Assembly (NCBI RefSeq): GCF_030272615.1
Contig: NC_081410.1
Location: 144,260,349 to 144,324,348 of the forward strand
Length of the DNA stretch: 64,000 bases
Direction: 5' to 3'
Source: Cryptomeria japonica
Taxonomy: Eukaryota; Streptophyta; Pinopsida; Cupressales; Cupressaceae
Shown: one piece after another, positions 1 to 12,507 of the stretch
Position numbering within the stretch: position 1 is the stretch's first letter
How the letters are laid out: the number at the start of each line of letters is the position of its first letter
Program-made: the position numbers and the translations under genes
Notes under the pieces: model-generated
Databases searched by the model: none
What the model was told of the DNA's origin: nothing
Seen by the model: the letters and a program-made list of their open reading frames with translations, nothing else

Positions 1-1
1 A

Positions 2-1203
2 AAGAAGCAAGTAGAGGAGAAGAAAGATGAAGAGGAGAAGAAGAAGAAAGATGAAGAGGAGAAGAAGAAAAAGGAAGAAGATGAGGAGAAATGGAAACAA
101 GAAGAAAAGATAAAAGAAGAAGAAAATAAAATAAAAGAAGAGGAAGAAGAGAAAAAGAAAATAGAAAGGAAGAGGAGAAGCAAAAGGAAGCAGAAAAGAA
201 GAAGGAAGAGGAGAAGTGGAAGGAAACAGAGAAAAGGAAGAAGGAAGAGGAAGAGAAGGAAGAGGAAAAGAGAAGAGAAACGGCAAAGAAGAAAATAGAG
301 GAGGACAAGGCAAGAGAAGCGGCAAAGAGCACGCAGATGGAGACACCTAAGGCAACTAGTAGTCAAGCTAAACCGGTTGACCTCACCAGTCCCATTGACC
401 TCTAGTCTGCAAGTGAAATGGAGCTACTGCAGAGCATCAAGGTTGCTCAAGAACACCTTGAGGTGTTAAGGAGGAAGAAGGAGGAAGATGTGATCCAAGT
501 TGCGGTGGACACTCTTACCAGTTTGTTACTCGATACAAACCTCCCCAGTACCGACTCATCATTGGCACAACTAAAGCTCCTATGCATAGTAGTAGATGAT
601 CAAGTGCAGAGCTTAGAAGACGTAGCAGAGGCAAATGATAAGAAAGAGCATCAAAAGGCTCTAAATATTGCTCTAGTGAAGAAGTTAAATGAGCTCCGGA
701 CTGAACTCCAAAAAGCACAAAAGGATATAAGGGACGCTCTGGATGAGGGGAATCTTCTACTCAGCAAGATTTGCCAACCTCATCTATTCTGTGACGATGT
801 GCTTGCACAGAAGCAAAAGCTTCAATCTGACTTGCAGTCCTACATGAGTACATTCAAGCCACCTTATGATTCCTTTACAACCTATGGGCAAACAGTTCAC
901 CGGTTTCACATCCAGACAGCAAAAATGGAGCATGAGATCAACACTCGATCTTGAGATTTGTAGGAGCTACAACTGGTTCTACTCCCACATCTGCAAATTC
1001 TTCAGAAGTGCTATCTAAATCTAGATGCCTTAACAGTGACACGGGAGATGAGCACAATTGATGCCATGGAAGAACGGGTCTCCCAAATGCAGATAGAGAA
1101 AGAAGTAGCCACCTCCCTACTTGAGTCCTGGTCTTTATCTATGAAATAATTCTTGCAGGACTTTAAATCTATTTTTGACAAGTTTTATTCCTTATTGTCA
1201 TAA
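2..1203 (+). pseudogene. C-terminal part of a long retroelement ORF2 (Lys/Glu-rich tract plus helical tail), truncated by the window edge
   Basis: About 110 residues of almost pure Lys/Glu/Arg are followed by a Thr/Ser/Pro linker and a helical, coiled-coil-like region (open from 418 to 954). The Lys/Glu tract switches frame near 160-180. Past 954 the same frame continues to a TAA at 1201, broken by TGA 952, a TAG near 958 and TAA 1147. The last part, containing FKSIFDKF, resembles the tail of the long ORF2 in the element at 25087-33075 (YKSIFDQ), and a preceding STIDAM matches STLDGL there. It lies just upstream of a polypurine tract and LTR, which is where ORF2 sits in that element. Function is unknown. 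I see no protease, integrase or reverse transcriptase motif. Homology rests on short shared motifs in the same order and position, so it is likely but not certain. Confidence 0.6.
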
Positions 1204-1478
1204 ACTTTTATTATTTTAATACCAAATGAAAACAGGGATTGTTCAACTGTACTTTGTCATTGTTGGAAAAGGGGGAGAAGTATTCTAACGAGGAGAAGTA
1301 TCTGGTATTTAAAATTTTGATGTATGCTCTGATATCTCTATGTGCAAAATAGTTATACATTGTATTGTTAAAGGGATAGTGTATATGCTTAGGGGGAGCA
1401 ATCTTGCTAATGGCATGATTTTGTTGTAAAACACTTAGATGTCAAAATTTTATTTTCCTAAGTGTTGCCATCAATGCC

Positions 1479-1490
1479 AAAGGGGGAGAT
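1479..1490 (+). promoter_or_regulatory. Polypurine tract (plus-strand primer) of the LTR element
   Basis: The purine run AAGGGGGAGAT directly precedes an LTR starting TGTTGGCA. In LTR retrotransposons this RNase H-resistant run primes plus-strand DNA. The same sequence abuts the LTR on the minus strand at 6287-6300, so it is shared with the copia element there. Confidence 0.8.
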
Positions 1491-2644
1491 TGTTGGCATT
1501 TTTTATGATTATGGTGTGATTGACATTGATGAACACACACTTGCATTGAGATCATTTTTGTATGAGTTATGCTCAACCAGCAATTGTTCCAACCGGTATG
1601 AAGCATTATAGTCCTTAGACTATTGGTTTTTTGTAGAAAGTGTTTACCGATCTGAAGCAGTATGTTAACCCCAAGCGGTTTGAGGATCTCAAGCGGTACG
1701 AAGGATCAAAGCAGCAGAACACATATTTCCCAATCTTCATTTTGTCAAATCGGCAATCGGCATTTTGCTTGAACCGGTATTTTGTATGAACTGGTAATAC
1801 TCTGTGATGAGTTACCGACCGACATTTTGTGATGAGTTACCATCCACTGATTGTTTGACGGTGTCGACACTTTAACGATGATTTTTGTGTCGTGTTACCA
1901 AATATGTCTAGATGCATTGAACCTAGGAAATTGTATTATAATCCTATTGGATTGACATGAAATTAGATTCCTTTATAAGGACATCATGTCTAGGGTTTTA
2001 TGTTGTTGATGTTGTTGTTGTTGTTGGTGAAGTTGATATTGTTGCTAGGGCTTAAGGTGGTTGAGGAGTCAGAGAGAGTATGAATGTGTAGAAGACTGAG
2101 GTAATGCTAGAATGAATTAGAAAAGAGCTATCAAGGATCTAATCAAGCAATCTGTGCTATTTGCTAGATCACTCACTTGTTGATTACTCACATCTTCGAC
2201 AAGTCTGTAGCCCTTAATCGGGTAGGCCTAAAATCCTTTTCTAAATCCTCTAACAAGGTGGTTCACATCTGTGGATCTAAAATCCTCTAGCAAGGTAGTC
2301 CTTAATTAGACTTATCTCCTAACAGAGATTGAGATTCCTAATAGGATCTGTTCTGGTAAAGAACATTGTAAGACCTTAACCGGTCCGGTTCCTATTCTAC
2401 AGATAGTTACTTGTGAGTTCCATCTCATCGTGGTTTTTCCCATTTGGGTTTCCACATCAAAATCTCATGTGTTATGATGTTTGTGCTTTTGTGGGTGAAT
2501 GCATTATTTGTTATTTGGTTTGCATGTGTGCTAACCGATTTGTCTGCTAAACTGTTTTACCAGTTTATTGTTAGTCTTGCAAAGTGTTTAAGTGCAAAGA
2601 TTTTTGGCATACTAATTCACCCCCCCCCCTCTTAGTATTCATCA
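1491..2644 (+). repeat. 3' LTR (TGTTGGCA...ATCA)
   Basis: The LTR begins with TGTTGGCA right after the polypurine tract. It ends near 2644, just past a poly-C block (ATTCACCCCCCCCC) that also lies near the inner end of the LTRs at 4808, 11006, 25087 and 55578. At 2430-2455 it carries the block GGTTTTTCCCATTTGGG, found in the 55578 LTR and, inverted, in the LTR at 11006-12498. The 5' partner lies outside the window, so no target duplication can be checked. The right boundary is judged from a CA terminus and could be off by tens of bases. Confidence 0.7.
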
Positions 2645-2716
2645 AAATACAAGTTCAAAAAATCATCCTTATCCATCGTCAACCCACACGATCATCTACA
2701 AGTTGAGTATGGAAAC

Positions 2717-2857
2717 ATGGCCCAAGCACTTTTTCACCCAACCATGTTCAAGCTATGCTCCTCCAGAGTTATTCATGACATGAAGAACCACCAACCCTAC
2801 ATGAAGGGCCTAGCTACCAAGACACAATGGCGGGATGAAAACCTTGGTGTAACTTGA
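2717..2857 (+). other. 46-codon open frame in otherwise non-coding DNA; possible exon remnant
   Basis: An ATG-initiated frame of 46 codons ends at TGA 2855. The peptide (starting MAQALFHPTMFKLCSSRV) has balanced amino-acid use, unlike the AT-rich surroundings, and a possible splice donor (CTTG|GTGTAA) lies close to its end. I do not recognise it. It may be a short chance frame, a captured gene fragment, or an exon of a gene I cannot otherwise see. Confidence 0.2.
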
Positions 2858-4023
2858 TACATCTACATGCATATCTAATAATATGGTGATGATGCAATGC
2901 CCTATTATCAATATATAGTAGAGAAAGATATTAATGAATTTTGCTAGGCTAATTCATCTATTTCAACGAACAAGATTTTGGCCAAAGCACTTTAAAATAA
3001 ATAATTTTTTTCAAAAAGAAGATCATCCTTCTTTGTTTACCCATATTTGACACCCTTTCCTGGAATCTTAACTCAACACACAAAGAGAGTTTAATGTAAT
3101 TCCTTAAAATGCGAAAATTCTTAGATATGCCTAAGACTTATCTATAATGCTCATGTACATACTAATGCAATATTCACCTAATGATGCAATCATGAATATG
3201 ATTAAGTAAATATTTAAAATTTTCTAATGCAATCTAATTCTACATGTTTTTTTATGCTTAATTGAACAAGAATATTGTTATGTTGTTATTTTCCTAATGT
3301 AATTTCAATGATAAATAAGCATGCATATTTGTATATCAAACAATTAAATGATTACATAATACTTAATTAACAAGGTATATCACATGTATGCATTCTTATG
3401 CAATAATTTTAAAAATAACTAAATTAATTATTTCAGTCACATAGATAATCACTAACTAAATTAATTGAAGTATTCTTAAAATTTGAAACTATATTATTGG
3501 ACCAAATTTCACTTAATTAAAAAGATGATCTTTCAATCATTGGACTATTTCATTTATTACTATGCTCTCATATCCATCCTAGGAAAATATAGATAATTAG
3601 TCTAGTAATTTTTAAAGATATTAATAATTATAATCAATTAAGCAATCACAACTAAATAAAACCAGTATTTACAATGATTGATATTAACCCATGACTTCAA
3701 GACCCATAAATTAGAATAATATCAACCCCTTTACAAATAAGTAGAGTAACATAAATATAAATCAAGGCTCGAGTATACAATTTAACTCTTCTAACACTCA
3801 ACTTTCCTTCTAGTTATATCTTAACTATGATTAATATCGTTGTGTACTATATATATAACTAAACCTCATATTTCTTTTTTCTATTAACTATACTATCTTT
3901 AAGATTAACATACTTGAATCTTTAACATCACTAACAAGTGCCACGTAGTGGGTAGTACTTGTCGTTTTAATATTAGTATTCAATTTTAATTCATAGCAAT
4001 TATAAGTGAACCCTAATATATTT
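2858..4023. other. AT-rich intergenic DNA, no feature recognised
   Basis: I see no sustained open frame, LTR terminus or RNA gene. The sequence is dominated by A+T runs and short TTAATTA-type words. Confidence 0.5.
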
Positions 4024-4503
4024 AATATTTTAAGATATTTTTAAGAAAATAAATCATCTTTTTTATTCTTTCTAGTTGTAAAAAGTGTGCAATAAAGATT
4101 TTAGATTAACATTTTTAAAAGTTTATAAAAATTTAAATATTTTTTTATTTCAAATATAAAGAACAATATTTGAATATGTTTTATAATAAAATAATATTTT
4201 TGTCAAGTTTAAATTTTTTATTATTTCAAAGTTATATTAATAAGAAAAAAATATATTTGAATAATTATAATTTTAACAATAGATTATTGAATGTGATTTT
4301 AAATTTAATATTTTAAATATTGTTTTGAGATATTTTTAAGAAAATAAATCATCTTTTTTATTCTTTCTAGTTGTAAAAAGTATGTAATAAAGATTTTAGA
4401 TTAACATTTTAAAAATTTTATAAAAATTTTAATATTTTTTTTATTTCAAATATAAACAATAATATTTGAATATGTTTTATAATAAAATGATATTTTTGTC
4501 AAT
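4024..4503. repeat. About 180-bp direct duplication (copies near 4028-4206 and 4325-4502)
   Basis: Two AT-rich blocks share long identical stretches such as ATTCTTTCTAGTTGTAAAAAG and a common end TGATATTTTTGTCAA/TAATATTTTTGTCAA. They are separated by about 120 bp of unique AT-rich sequence. The copies differ by scattered substitutions and small indels, so the duplication is old. No coding potential or element termini are visible. Confidence 0.75.
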
Positions 4504-4521
4504 CTAACAATCAATTAATGT

Positions 4522-4692
4522 TGTCCAAGGGGTTGAGCTTAACTAGTTAAAACATTGTGTTCTCACTGTGGAGACCCAAGTTCAATTCCCAATAGGGACA
4601 TCTAAAGTGAAATTCTAAGTTGTGACTCTTGGCCTTCCATAGGATGGGGAAGGTCTTGGGGTCAATCTAATCAAACATAATAATAATAATTC
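4522..4692 (+). mobile_element. tRNA-derived SINE-like element
   Basis: The first 79 bases have tRNA architecture: a 5' TGTCC can pair with GGGACA at 4595-4600, an A-box-like segment (GAGCTTAACTAGTTA, about 4535-4549) and a B-box-like segment (AGTTCAATTCC, 4579-4589) are spaced as in tRNA genes. These would form an internal RNA polymerase III promoter. A tRNA-unrelated body and a simple ATA-rich tail (CATAATAATAATAATT) follow, as in plant SINEs. The anticodon region is degenerate and the sequence continues past the acceptor stem, so it is not a tRNA gene. I could not find a clear target-site duplication. Confidence 0.6.
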
Positions 4693-4807
4693 AAAGATAT
4701 GTAATAGGGATGGGGCCCCCTACTATGTCCCCACTAGTTCATAGCTCCAGTTTTCACAATCGAATCCAGAAGATTTATAAGAATCTAACAATCTTGATAA
4801 TCTAGAT

Positions 4808-6286
4808 TGATAGTTCTGATACTTAATATAAGTACAGATCCAATAGCCAACAAGATGAGAGGTGGGGGGTGAATCATACAAACTTAATCATCCATAAAAA
4901 CATCAGATTCAACCTCGGTAACATATATCAGTCATATAGCCAAAAGCTGTCAAACATGCAAACTCAAAAAGCATATGAACAATATAAACCTCATAACACC
5001 AAATTTAACATGGAAAACCACTGTGGGATTTCGGACCCACTAAGAAATATACTCTTCTAGAGTATGCTCAGTTAAAAGCAAATCCTGTTAAAGATTACAA
5101 AACACATTGTTAGATGTGACCTGGTTAAGGGATTTCCCTCAGATCTGTTAGGATCTTCACTTTGTTAGAAGTGACCTTGTCAAAGGATTTCAAACACTCA
5201 ATCAGAATGTCACCTTGTTAGAGGATTTACATATAAGACTATTAAGTCCACTCGATTAAGAGATTTCTTGTCACTTTCACAAAATAACAGTAATACAATC
5301 TATCTGCAACTTCACATCTAAAATGCTAAAGCAGATTCCTATTTGCTCAATACAATCTAGACATAGAACTAATCTTGTCTATCTACTGGGCATCAATACT
5401 CTATTATTCTAATAGGTCTTCAAGCTTTTGTGCTCGATAATCACTATGTAGCATCCTTGTGCATACACTTGCCTGCATACATTGTTTATCAACAGTTCCT
5501 TATTTATAAACAATCTTCTAACCGCTTAATCTCCTTGATCACATTTCCCATGATCAATCATAGCCATCAGATCTTCAATCTTGTCCAGGTTCATTGTATC
5601 TTTCATTCTGAAAATGTTTTACCCCACCTCAGAACTTGCACATTCACCTTGGAACTTGTGTTACGGTAATGCGGTTTAATCTGAGTTGTAGATCTTCTTG
5701 CCAACTTTCCATTGCCTTAGATTCATTAACAAACTTCTTCTACGGCTTGCCAATCATTGATCCACTTTAGCTCATCAGCATCTTTCATTAAATATCACAT
5801 GTAAACATTTAATGCATTTTGTTATAGCTCGGTTACAACTCGGTGAATACTAAACTTTACTCGGTAGACATTCTGTCTTCATAAACTTACTGCGATAACC
5901 TTAGGGTTTACCAACTAGGTTCCTTAGGGTTTACCGACTAGGTTCTTTACTTTATAACATAGTATAGTATTAACCTTTACATTTTACAACATATGTATGA
6001 TGTTAAAACAATCTAAAACATCAAGATCTCATCATTGTCTGACTTGGTAGAGTTGCCCATTGAATAACTTATCCCCTTATTCATCATATTCTTTCCTGTA
6101 TCTTTACCGACTTCTTTATAATCTTCATATCATATATCTTAAGATATGGCAACATCATACTGAATTAGAAAATCAATTTCTTGACATCAATGACAAAATA
6201 ATAATATCAAGATAGTAAAACATCTTTAATCAGTTATGTCCATAATCATCAACAACCTTCTCAATATCTTTGTAATATTGCCAACA
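4808..6286 (-). repeat. 3' LTR of the copia element (1479 bp)
   Basis: It matches 11006-12498 along its length, including the TGATAGTTCTGATAC terminus and the repeated TTAGGGTTTACCGACTAGGTT block. It lacks about 15 bp present in the other LTR near 11213 (within the GGAAACCCAAATAGGG block), which accounts for most of the length difference. Confidence 0.95.
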
Positions 6287-6300
6287 ATCTCCCCCTTTAG
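6287..6300 (-). promoter_or_regulatory. Polypurine tract of the copia element
   Basis: Minus-strand AAAGGGGGAGAT lies directly beside the LTR terminus TGTTGGCA. It is identical in design to the tract at 1479-1490. Confidence 0.85.
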
Positions 6301-6774
6301 CATTGATGGCAAAACCAATTGATTTGACCTTTAAAAATTCAGATCGCTGTGATTCTGAAATGCTGAAATGCTCTCCCCCATACATCAGACTTCTCTTCTA
6401 TTTTCAGTCTTTATTTCAATCTGTAGTCTTCTCTCAATCTTCTCCCCTTTTGGTAGATCTTCTTCTTCTTGGTCTTCTCCCCCTAGGTAGGTCTTCTCCT
6501 TCTTGGTCTTCTCCCCCTTCGACAACAATGCCAAAAAGAATAGAACTAAAACATAATTTCTTTCCGTAAGAAGTTATTTCCTCCTGTTGTGTATCAACTG
6601 AGTCTCGGTCAGAGCATTTGTTTACAATTCATGTTCCCTATATCATTTTCTGTATTATCCCAGTATTATTTCTAGTACACTTTCAGAAAAACATTCTAAA
6701 TTGTATCACTCCAGCATCAGCTCCCCAAAAGATATTCAATAGAGTCATCAAAGTGATGCTTTCACCGAACATGG

Positions 6775-9700
6775 TTAGTGAATAAAAGATAGGGGTAGGA
6801 CCCCTAACTTACTTCTGAGATATTCAAAAGTGTCCTTAGGTAGTGGCTTGGTGAAGATATTAGCTATCTGCTCCTTTGTGTTAACATATTCCAACACCAC
6901 TTTCTTCTCTTGAGCTTCTTCTCTAAGATGATGATATTTGATAGATATGTGCTTTGTCTTAGAGTGCATAACAGGGTTCTTTGAAATATTAATGGCACTA
7001 GTATTGTCACAGAATATAGTTATTGGCTCGGTAACTTTCTCATTTATACCTTCCAACAGTTGTTTGATCCATGCAATGTTGGTACAATTCAGTGCTACAG
7101 CAACATATTCAGCTTCGGTTGTTGACTGAGAAACACATCCTTGTTTCTTGCTAAGCCAACTCACTAGTCTTTCTCCTAAGAAGAAAGCTCCTCCACTTGT
7201 GCTTTTTCTATCATCAATGTTGCCTTCCCAATCAGCATCAATATAAACTTTTAGGTCAAAATCATTTCCTTTCTGATATACTAAGCCATAATCTTCAGTG
7301 CCTTTCAAGTATCTGAAAATTCTTTTGATTGTTGTCATGTGAATTTCCTTAGGATCTGTAGAGAATCTTGCAATAATACCTACTGCATGTGCTATATCTG
7401 GCCTACTGTGAACAACATATTGTAGTTTTCCAATCATGGATCGGTAGAGTGTCTCATCAACAAATGCAGATTCATCATTCTTTGATAGTTTGCAGTTGGT
7501 AGTCATAGGAGTACTTACTGGCTTTGAATCATCCATTCCAAATTTCTTCAAGATTTCCTTTATGTATTTGGATTGAGTAATGAAAATCTCATTTTTCATT
7601 TGCAGTATTTGTAAGCCTATAAAATACTTCATCTCACCGATTAATGACATCTCAAATTCTTTGCTCATTTCATTTCCAAAGTTCTTGCATAAAGAGTCAT
7701 TTCCACAAAATATAATATCATCAACAAATATGGCTGAGATTAGTATTCCATTTTCATCATTCTTCATGTACATGTTGTTCTCACTTGTCCTTATAAAACC
7801 AATCTTAATCAAATAAGAGTGCAATCTTTCATACCATGCTCTAGGTGCTTGTTTCAGACCATATAAAGCTTTGTTCAATTTACATACCTGATCTTTATTA
7901 TTGTCTTCAACAAATCCTTCAGGTTGTTCAATGAAAACTTCTTCTTCTAATATTCCATTTAGAAATGCAGATTTGACATCCATTTGATATACCTTGAAGT
8001 TTTTGAAAGCAGCATATGCCAACAATGTTCTAACTCCTTCAAGTCTAGCAACAGGTTCAAAAGTCTCACCATAATCAATTCCTTCTTCTTGGGCATAACC
8101 TTTGCAAACCAATCTTGCTTTGTTCTAAATGACCTCATCTTTCTCATTTAGCTTGTTTCTGAAGATCCACTTTGCACCGATTACATTTTTGTCCTTCGGT
8201 CTTGGGACCAGTGTCCATGTGTCATTCTTCTTGATTTGATCAATCTCTTCAGTCATAGCATTTATCCAATCTTCACTGTTGAATGCCTCTTTCACTATTC
8301 TCGGTTCAAATTCAGATATCAAACATGTGTTCTATCTCAGTTTGTTCCTTGTCATCACTGGATCATCCTTATCTCCTATAATCTGACTTGGTACATGGTG
8401 TCTTCTAACATATTTGGCTAATACAGGCTCGGTAGGCTCTGTATGATCCTCTTCATCACTCGGTAATTGGATATCTTCCTCATTTCCTTCAACAGTTATC
8501 TCAGTAGGACTTCTCAGTTGCACATAGACAAATTCATCATAGTCTTCTGGTTCTTTGGAATTCCTTTCATCGGTTCTTTCTACAAATTCATCAATTTTCA
8601 CATTTGCACTTTCTACTATTTTGTTAGATGATTTGATCAGACATTTAAATGCTTTGCTTCTAGAAGAATATCCTAGAAATGTTCCTTCTTCACTTTTCCG
8701 ATCAAACTTGCCATTTCTATCATCTTTATGAACATAGCATTTACTTCCAAAGATCTTAAAGTAACTTACATACCATATTTCATAAGGTGTCTTCAAAGTA
8801 CCTTTCTTCAATTGAACTCAGTTCAAGGTGTAAATAGTTGTGCTTATTGCTTCTCTCCAAAATGTTTATGGAACCTTCTTCTCAATCATCAGTGTTCTAG
8901 CACAATCCATAATAGATCTATTTCTTCTTTCAACTATTCTATTCTACTGTGGAGTTCTCGGTGCAGAGACTTGTCTTTTAATACCATGATCATTGCAAAA
9001 TAGGTTGAACTCATCATATGTGAACTCTCCTCCTCTATCTGATCTAAGACATTTTAGTTGTCTTCCTGTTTCATTTTCAACTCTAGCCTTGTACCACTTA
9101 AACATTTGAAAAGCTTCTGACTTTTCTTTTAAAAACATTACTAACATCATCCTTGAATAATCATCCACAAATAATATGAAATACTTATCACCATAATAAC
9201 TTTGAACTTTCATAGGACCACAAAGATCAGTGTGCACAAGATCTAAAATTCCCTTAGAAGTGTAGGACTTACTTGTAAAGTTGGATCTTGTCATCTTACC
9301 CATCTGGCATCCTCGACACATAGCATTCTCAAGTTTTTCATGACTTGGTAGACCTCTTACTCTGTGCTTCTTACTTATCTTGATCAGATTATCAAAATTA
9401 ACATGACAAAACCTTTTATGCCATAACCAGGTATTATCAATATTTGCATGCAAACACTTATTGTGAGTAGAGTCAAGGTGAAATGTATTACCTTTTGTTT
9501 GTGTCCCCGTAGTAGCTAACTTTCCATTCTTGTCATGAACTTTGACAATTCCTTTCTGAAATTCTATTCGGTAACCTATGTTGTTTAGTTGTGCCACACT
9601 CAACAAATTATATTTCAAACCTTCAACCCAATAAACATCATTGCATCTTGCTTTATCAAGAAGTGTTATGGATCCTTTACCTCTTACTAGATATGGTGCA

Positions 9701-10941
9701 TCATTACCAAATCTAACATAGCCTCCATCATAATCTTCTAACATAACAAACTTGTGTTTATCTCCTGTCATATGATGTGAGCATCCACTATCTATAATCC
9801 AAGAATCATTAGTGTTTATGTGAGATATTAGGGATTTTTCTTCATACCTTTCTTCATCTAATCTATCCTTGATAGCCACATAAACAACTTCCTCTATATC
9901 AGTCTCATCTGATTTATCATCTTTAGATTCCTCATCAGCAATTAAGCATGTCTTTCTATCTCTTCTTCTAAAGTCTTGGTGTCCTCTATAATGATTATCT
10001 TTTTGTCTGTCATCTCGATAATCTCTCTTTTCAATGAAATCTTTGTCAGGACAGTTAGAAGCCATATGTCCAATCTTATCACAATTGAAACATTTCAAAG
10101 GTAGTTTTCCTTTATGCTTACCTTTGCCTCTCAGTAACCTTTTGGCCAATAGTACTTCAAACTCTTCTTGCTTTCTGATTTCTTCATACAGTTTGTGTAC
10201 CTCCTCCATGTTCTTCCAAAATCTTTCACTTGCTCCACTGTGATCTCCTTCAGAGTACTTATACTTTCTTTCATTGTAATCATTAGATTCATTCAGATGA
10301 AAAGAACTAAATGCAGATTCAACTTTATTTACCGATGACCCACTGTTATCAAAATTACTTAACTCAAATCCATGTAGCTTACCAATAGTAGCATCCAAGG
10401 AAACTAGCCTATTAGGTACAGACCTCAATTCATTGATTGCAGAGACTCGAATTGCATAGGCAGGTAGAAGGGTTCTTAACAACTTACTTGTCACATCCTT
10501 TTCTTCAATAGTTCCTCCTGCTCCTTTGATTTGATTTACAATCTCCTTTAGTCTTGTACTGTACTGGGTTATGTTCTCACCTTCATTCATCCTCATAGAT
10601 TCAAGTTGTCCTCTTAGACTATCAACTTTTGCTCTCTGAACATGTTCATCTCCTCCATATACAGATATGAGCTTAGTCCACATTGCCTTTGCATCAGTAC
10701 ATCCTTCTAGATCATTAAACTCAGAATCAGTCAATGCAGATGTTATTTCAATCATTGCTTGAATATGTTCTTGCTTTTCCTTTATCTCTTCCATAGTCAA
10801 TGGATAGGTGCTCGGTGCAACAAAATCATTCTCCAGATAGTATATAGCATATTCTCCAACTCCTAATAGATGTAGCTTCATCCTTTTCTGCCATGTAGAG
10901 AAACTTGACTTATTCAGCTTAGGTGCATCCCTCTTATACAT
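6775..10941 (-). pseudogene. Copia gag-pol polyprotein with five in-frame stops
   Basis: The polyprotein runs from ATG 10941 to a stop at 6775, all in one frame. Order: gag; CCHC zinc knuckle CFNCDKIGHMASNC (about 10050-10092); aspartic protease DSGCSHHM (about 9770); integrase HHCC region and catalytic HTDLCGP and RSDRGGEF segments (about 9430-9040); reverse transcriptase with [10 protein letters not shown] (about 7975) and FVDDII catalytic box (about 7710); RNase H with DADWEGN and STTEAEY (7240-7080). Integrase before reverse transcriptase defines Ty1/copia. Internal stops are TAG 8944, TAA 8866, TGA 8818, TAG 8332 and TAG 8125. No frameshift was needed to read through. The first stop falls where the family normally has Gln after PRTPQ, consistent with CAG to TAG. 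Confidence 0.92.
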
Positions 10942-10991
10942 CTTTGGATCTTTAACTCAAGTGCCTTTAAACTTTCCTTCTGGAGTCCAAA

Positions 10992-11004
10992 GCTCTGATA
11001 CTAA
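10992..11004 (-). promoter_or_regulatory. Primer-binding site (initiator Met tRNA)
   Basis: The minus strand reads TAGTATCAGAGC next to the 5' LTR, one mismatch from TGGTATCAGAGC, the standard complement of the plant initiator Met tRNA 3' end used to prime minus-strand cDNA. Confidence 0.85.
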
Positions 11005-11005
11005 T

Positions 11006-12498
11006 TGATAGTTCTGATACTTAATATAAGTACAAATCCAATAGCCAACAAGATGAGAGGGGGGGGTGAATCATACAAACTTAATCATCCATAAAAACAT
11101 CAGATTCAACCTTGGTAACATATATCAGTCACATAGCCAAAAACTGTCAAACATGCAAACTCAAAAAACATATGAGCAATATAAACCTCATAACACCAGA
11201 TTTAACGTGGAAACCCAAATAGGGAAAAACCACTGTGGGATTTCGGACCCACTAATAAATATACTCTTCTAGAATATGCTCGGTTAAAAGCAAATCCTGT
11301 TAAAGATTACAAAACACGTTGCTAGATGTGACCCAGTTAAGGGATTTCCCTCAGATCTGTTAGGATCTTCACTTTGTTAGAAGTGACCTTGTCAAAGGAT
11401 TTCAAACACTCAATCAGAATGTCACCTTGTTAGAGGATTTACATATAAGACTATTAAGTCCACTCGGTTAAGAGATTTCCTGTCACTTTCACAAAATAAT
11501 AGTAATACAATCTATCTGTAACTTCACATCTAAAATGCTAAAGCAGATTCCTATTTGTTCAATATAATCTAGACATAGAACTAATCTTGTCTATCTGTTG
11601 GGCATCAATACTCTGTTATTCTAACAGGTCTTCAAGCTTCTGTGCTCGGTAATCACTATGTAGCATCCCTATGCATACACTTGCCCACATACATTGTTTA
11701 TCAACAATTCCTTATTTATAAACAATCTTCTAACCACTTAATCTCCTTGATCACATTTCCCATGATCAATCATAGCCATCAGATCTTCAATCTTGTCCAG
11801 TTTCATTGTATCTTTCGATCTGAAAATGTTTTACCCCACCTCGGAACTTGCACATTCACCTTGGAACTTGTGTTAGGGTAATGCGCTTTAATCTGAGCTG
11901 TAGATCTTCTTGTCGACTTTCCATTGCCTTAGATTTGTTAACAAACTTCTTCTACGGCTTGCCAATCATTGATCTACTCCAGCTCATCAGCATCTTTCAT
12001 TAAATATCACATGTAAACATTTAATGCATTCTGTTATAGCTCGGTTACAACTCGGTGAATACTAAACTTTAATCAGTAGACATTCTGTCTTCATTAACCG
12101 ACTGCGATAACCTTAGGGTTTACCGACTAGGTTCCTTAGGGTTTACCGACTAGGTTCTTTACTTGATAACATAGTATAGTATTAACCTTTACATTTTACA
12201 ACATATGTAGGATGTTAAAACAATCTAAAACATCAAGATCTCGTCATTGTCTGACTCGGTAGAGTTGCCCATTGAATAACTTATCCCCTTATTCATCATA
12301 TTCTTTCCTGTGTCTTTACCAACTTCTTTATAATCTTCATATCATATATCTTAAGATATGACAACATCATACTGAATTAGAAAATCAATTTCTTGACATC
12401 AATGACAAAATAATAATATCAAAACAGTAAAACATCTTTAATTAGTTATGTCCATAATCATCAACAACCTTCTCAATATCCTTGTAATATTGCCAACA
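11006..12498 (-). repeat. 5' LTR of the copia element (1493 bp)
   Basis: It pairs with 4808-6286 and would contain the element promoter. At 11206-11233 it holds the inverse of the GGTTTTTCCCATTTGGG-type block seen in other LTRs here. No TATA box stands out enough to annotate. Confidence 0.95.
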
Positions 12499-12507
12499 TA
12501 GATATCT

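Larger units (their letters stand above)
4808..12498 (-). mobile_element. Full-length Ty1/copia LTR retrotransposon with TSD TAGAT
   Basis: Two long LTRs (4808-6286 and 11006-12498) bound the element, each TGTTGGCA...ATCA when read on the minus strand. The 5-bp target duplication TAGAT is perfect (4803-4807 and 12499-12503). A primer site for initiator Met tRNA abuts the 5' LTR and a polypurine tract abuts the 3' LTR. Inside is one minus-strand gag-pol frame in copia order (protease, integrase, reverse transcriptase, RNase H). In the first 190 or so LTR positions I count about seven differences, so the insertion is not recent. Five nonsense codons in gag-pol mean this copy is probably not autonomous now. 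Confidence 0.95.

Noticed and set aside
418-954. 178-codon frame as a possible host gene
   Set aside because: It lies just upstream of a polypurine tract and LTR, continues the ORF2 tail pattern of the pol-less element family, and is preceded in frame by a stop within related coding sequence.
4522-4600. Functional tRNA gene
   Set aside because: Degenerate anticodon arm, mismatched stems, and a SINE-like body and tail downstream.
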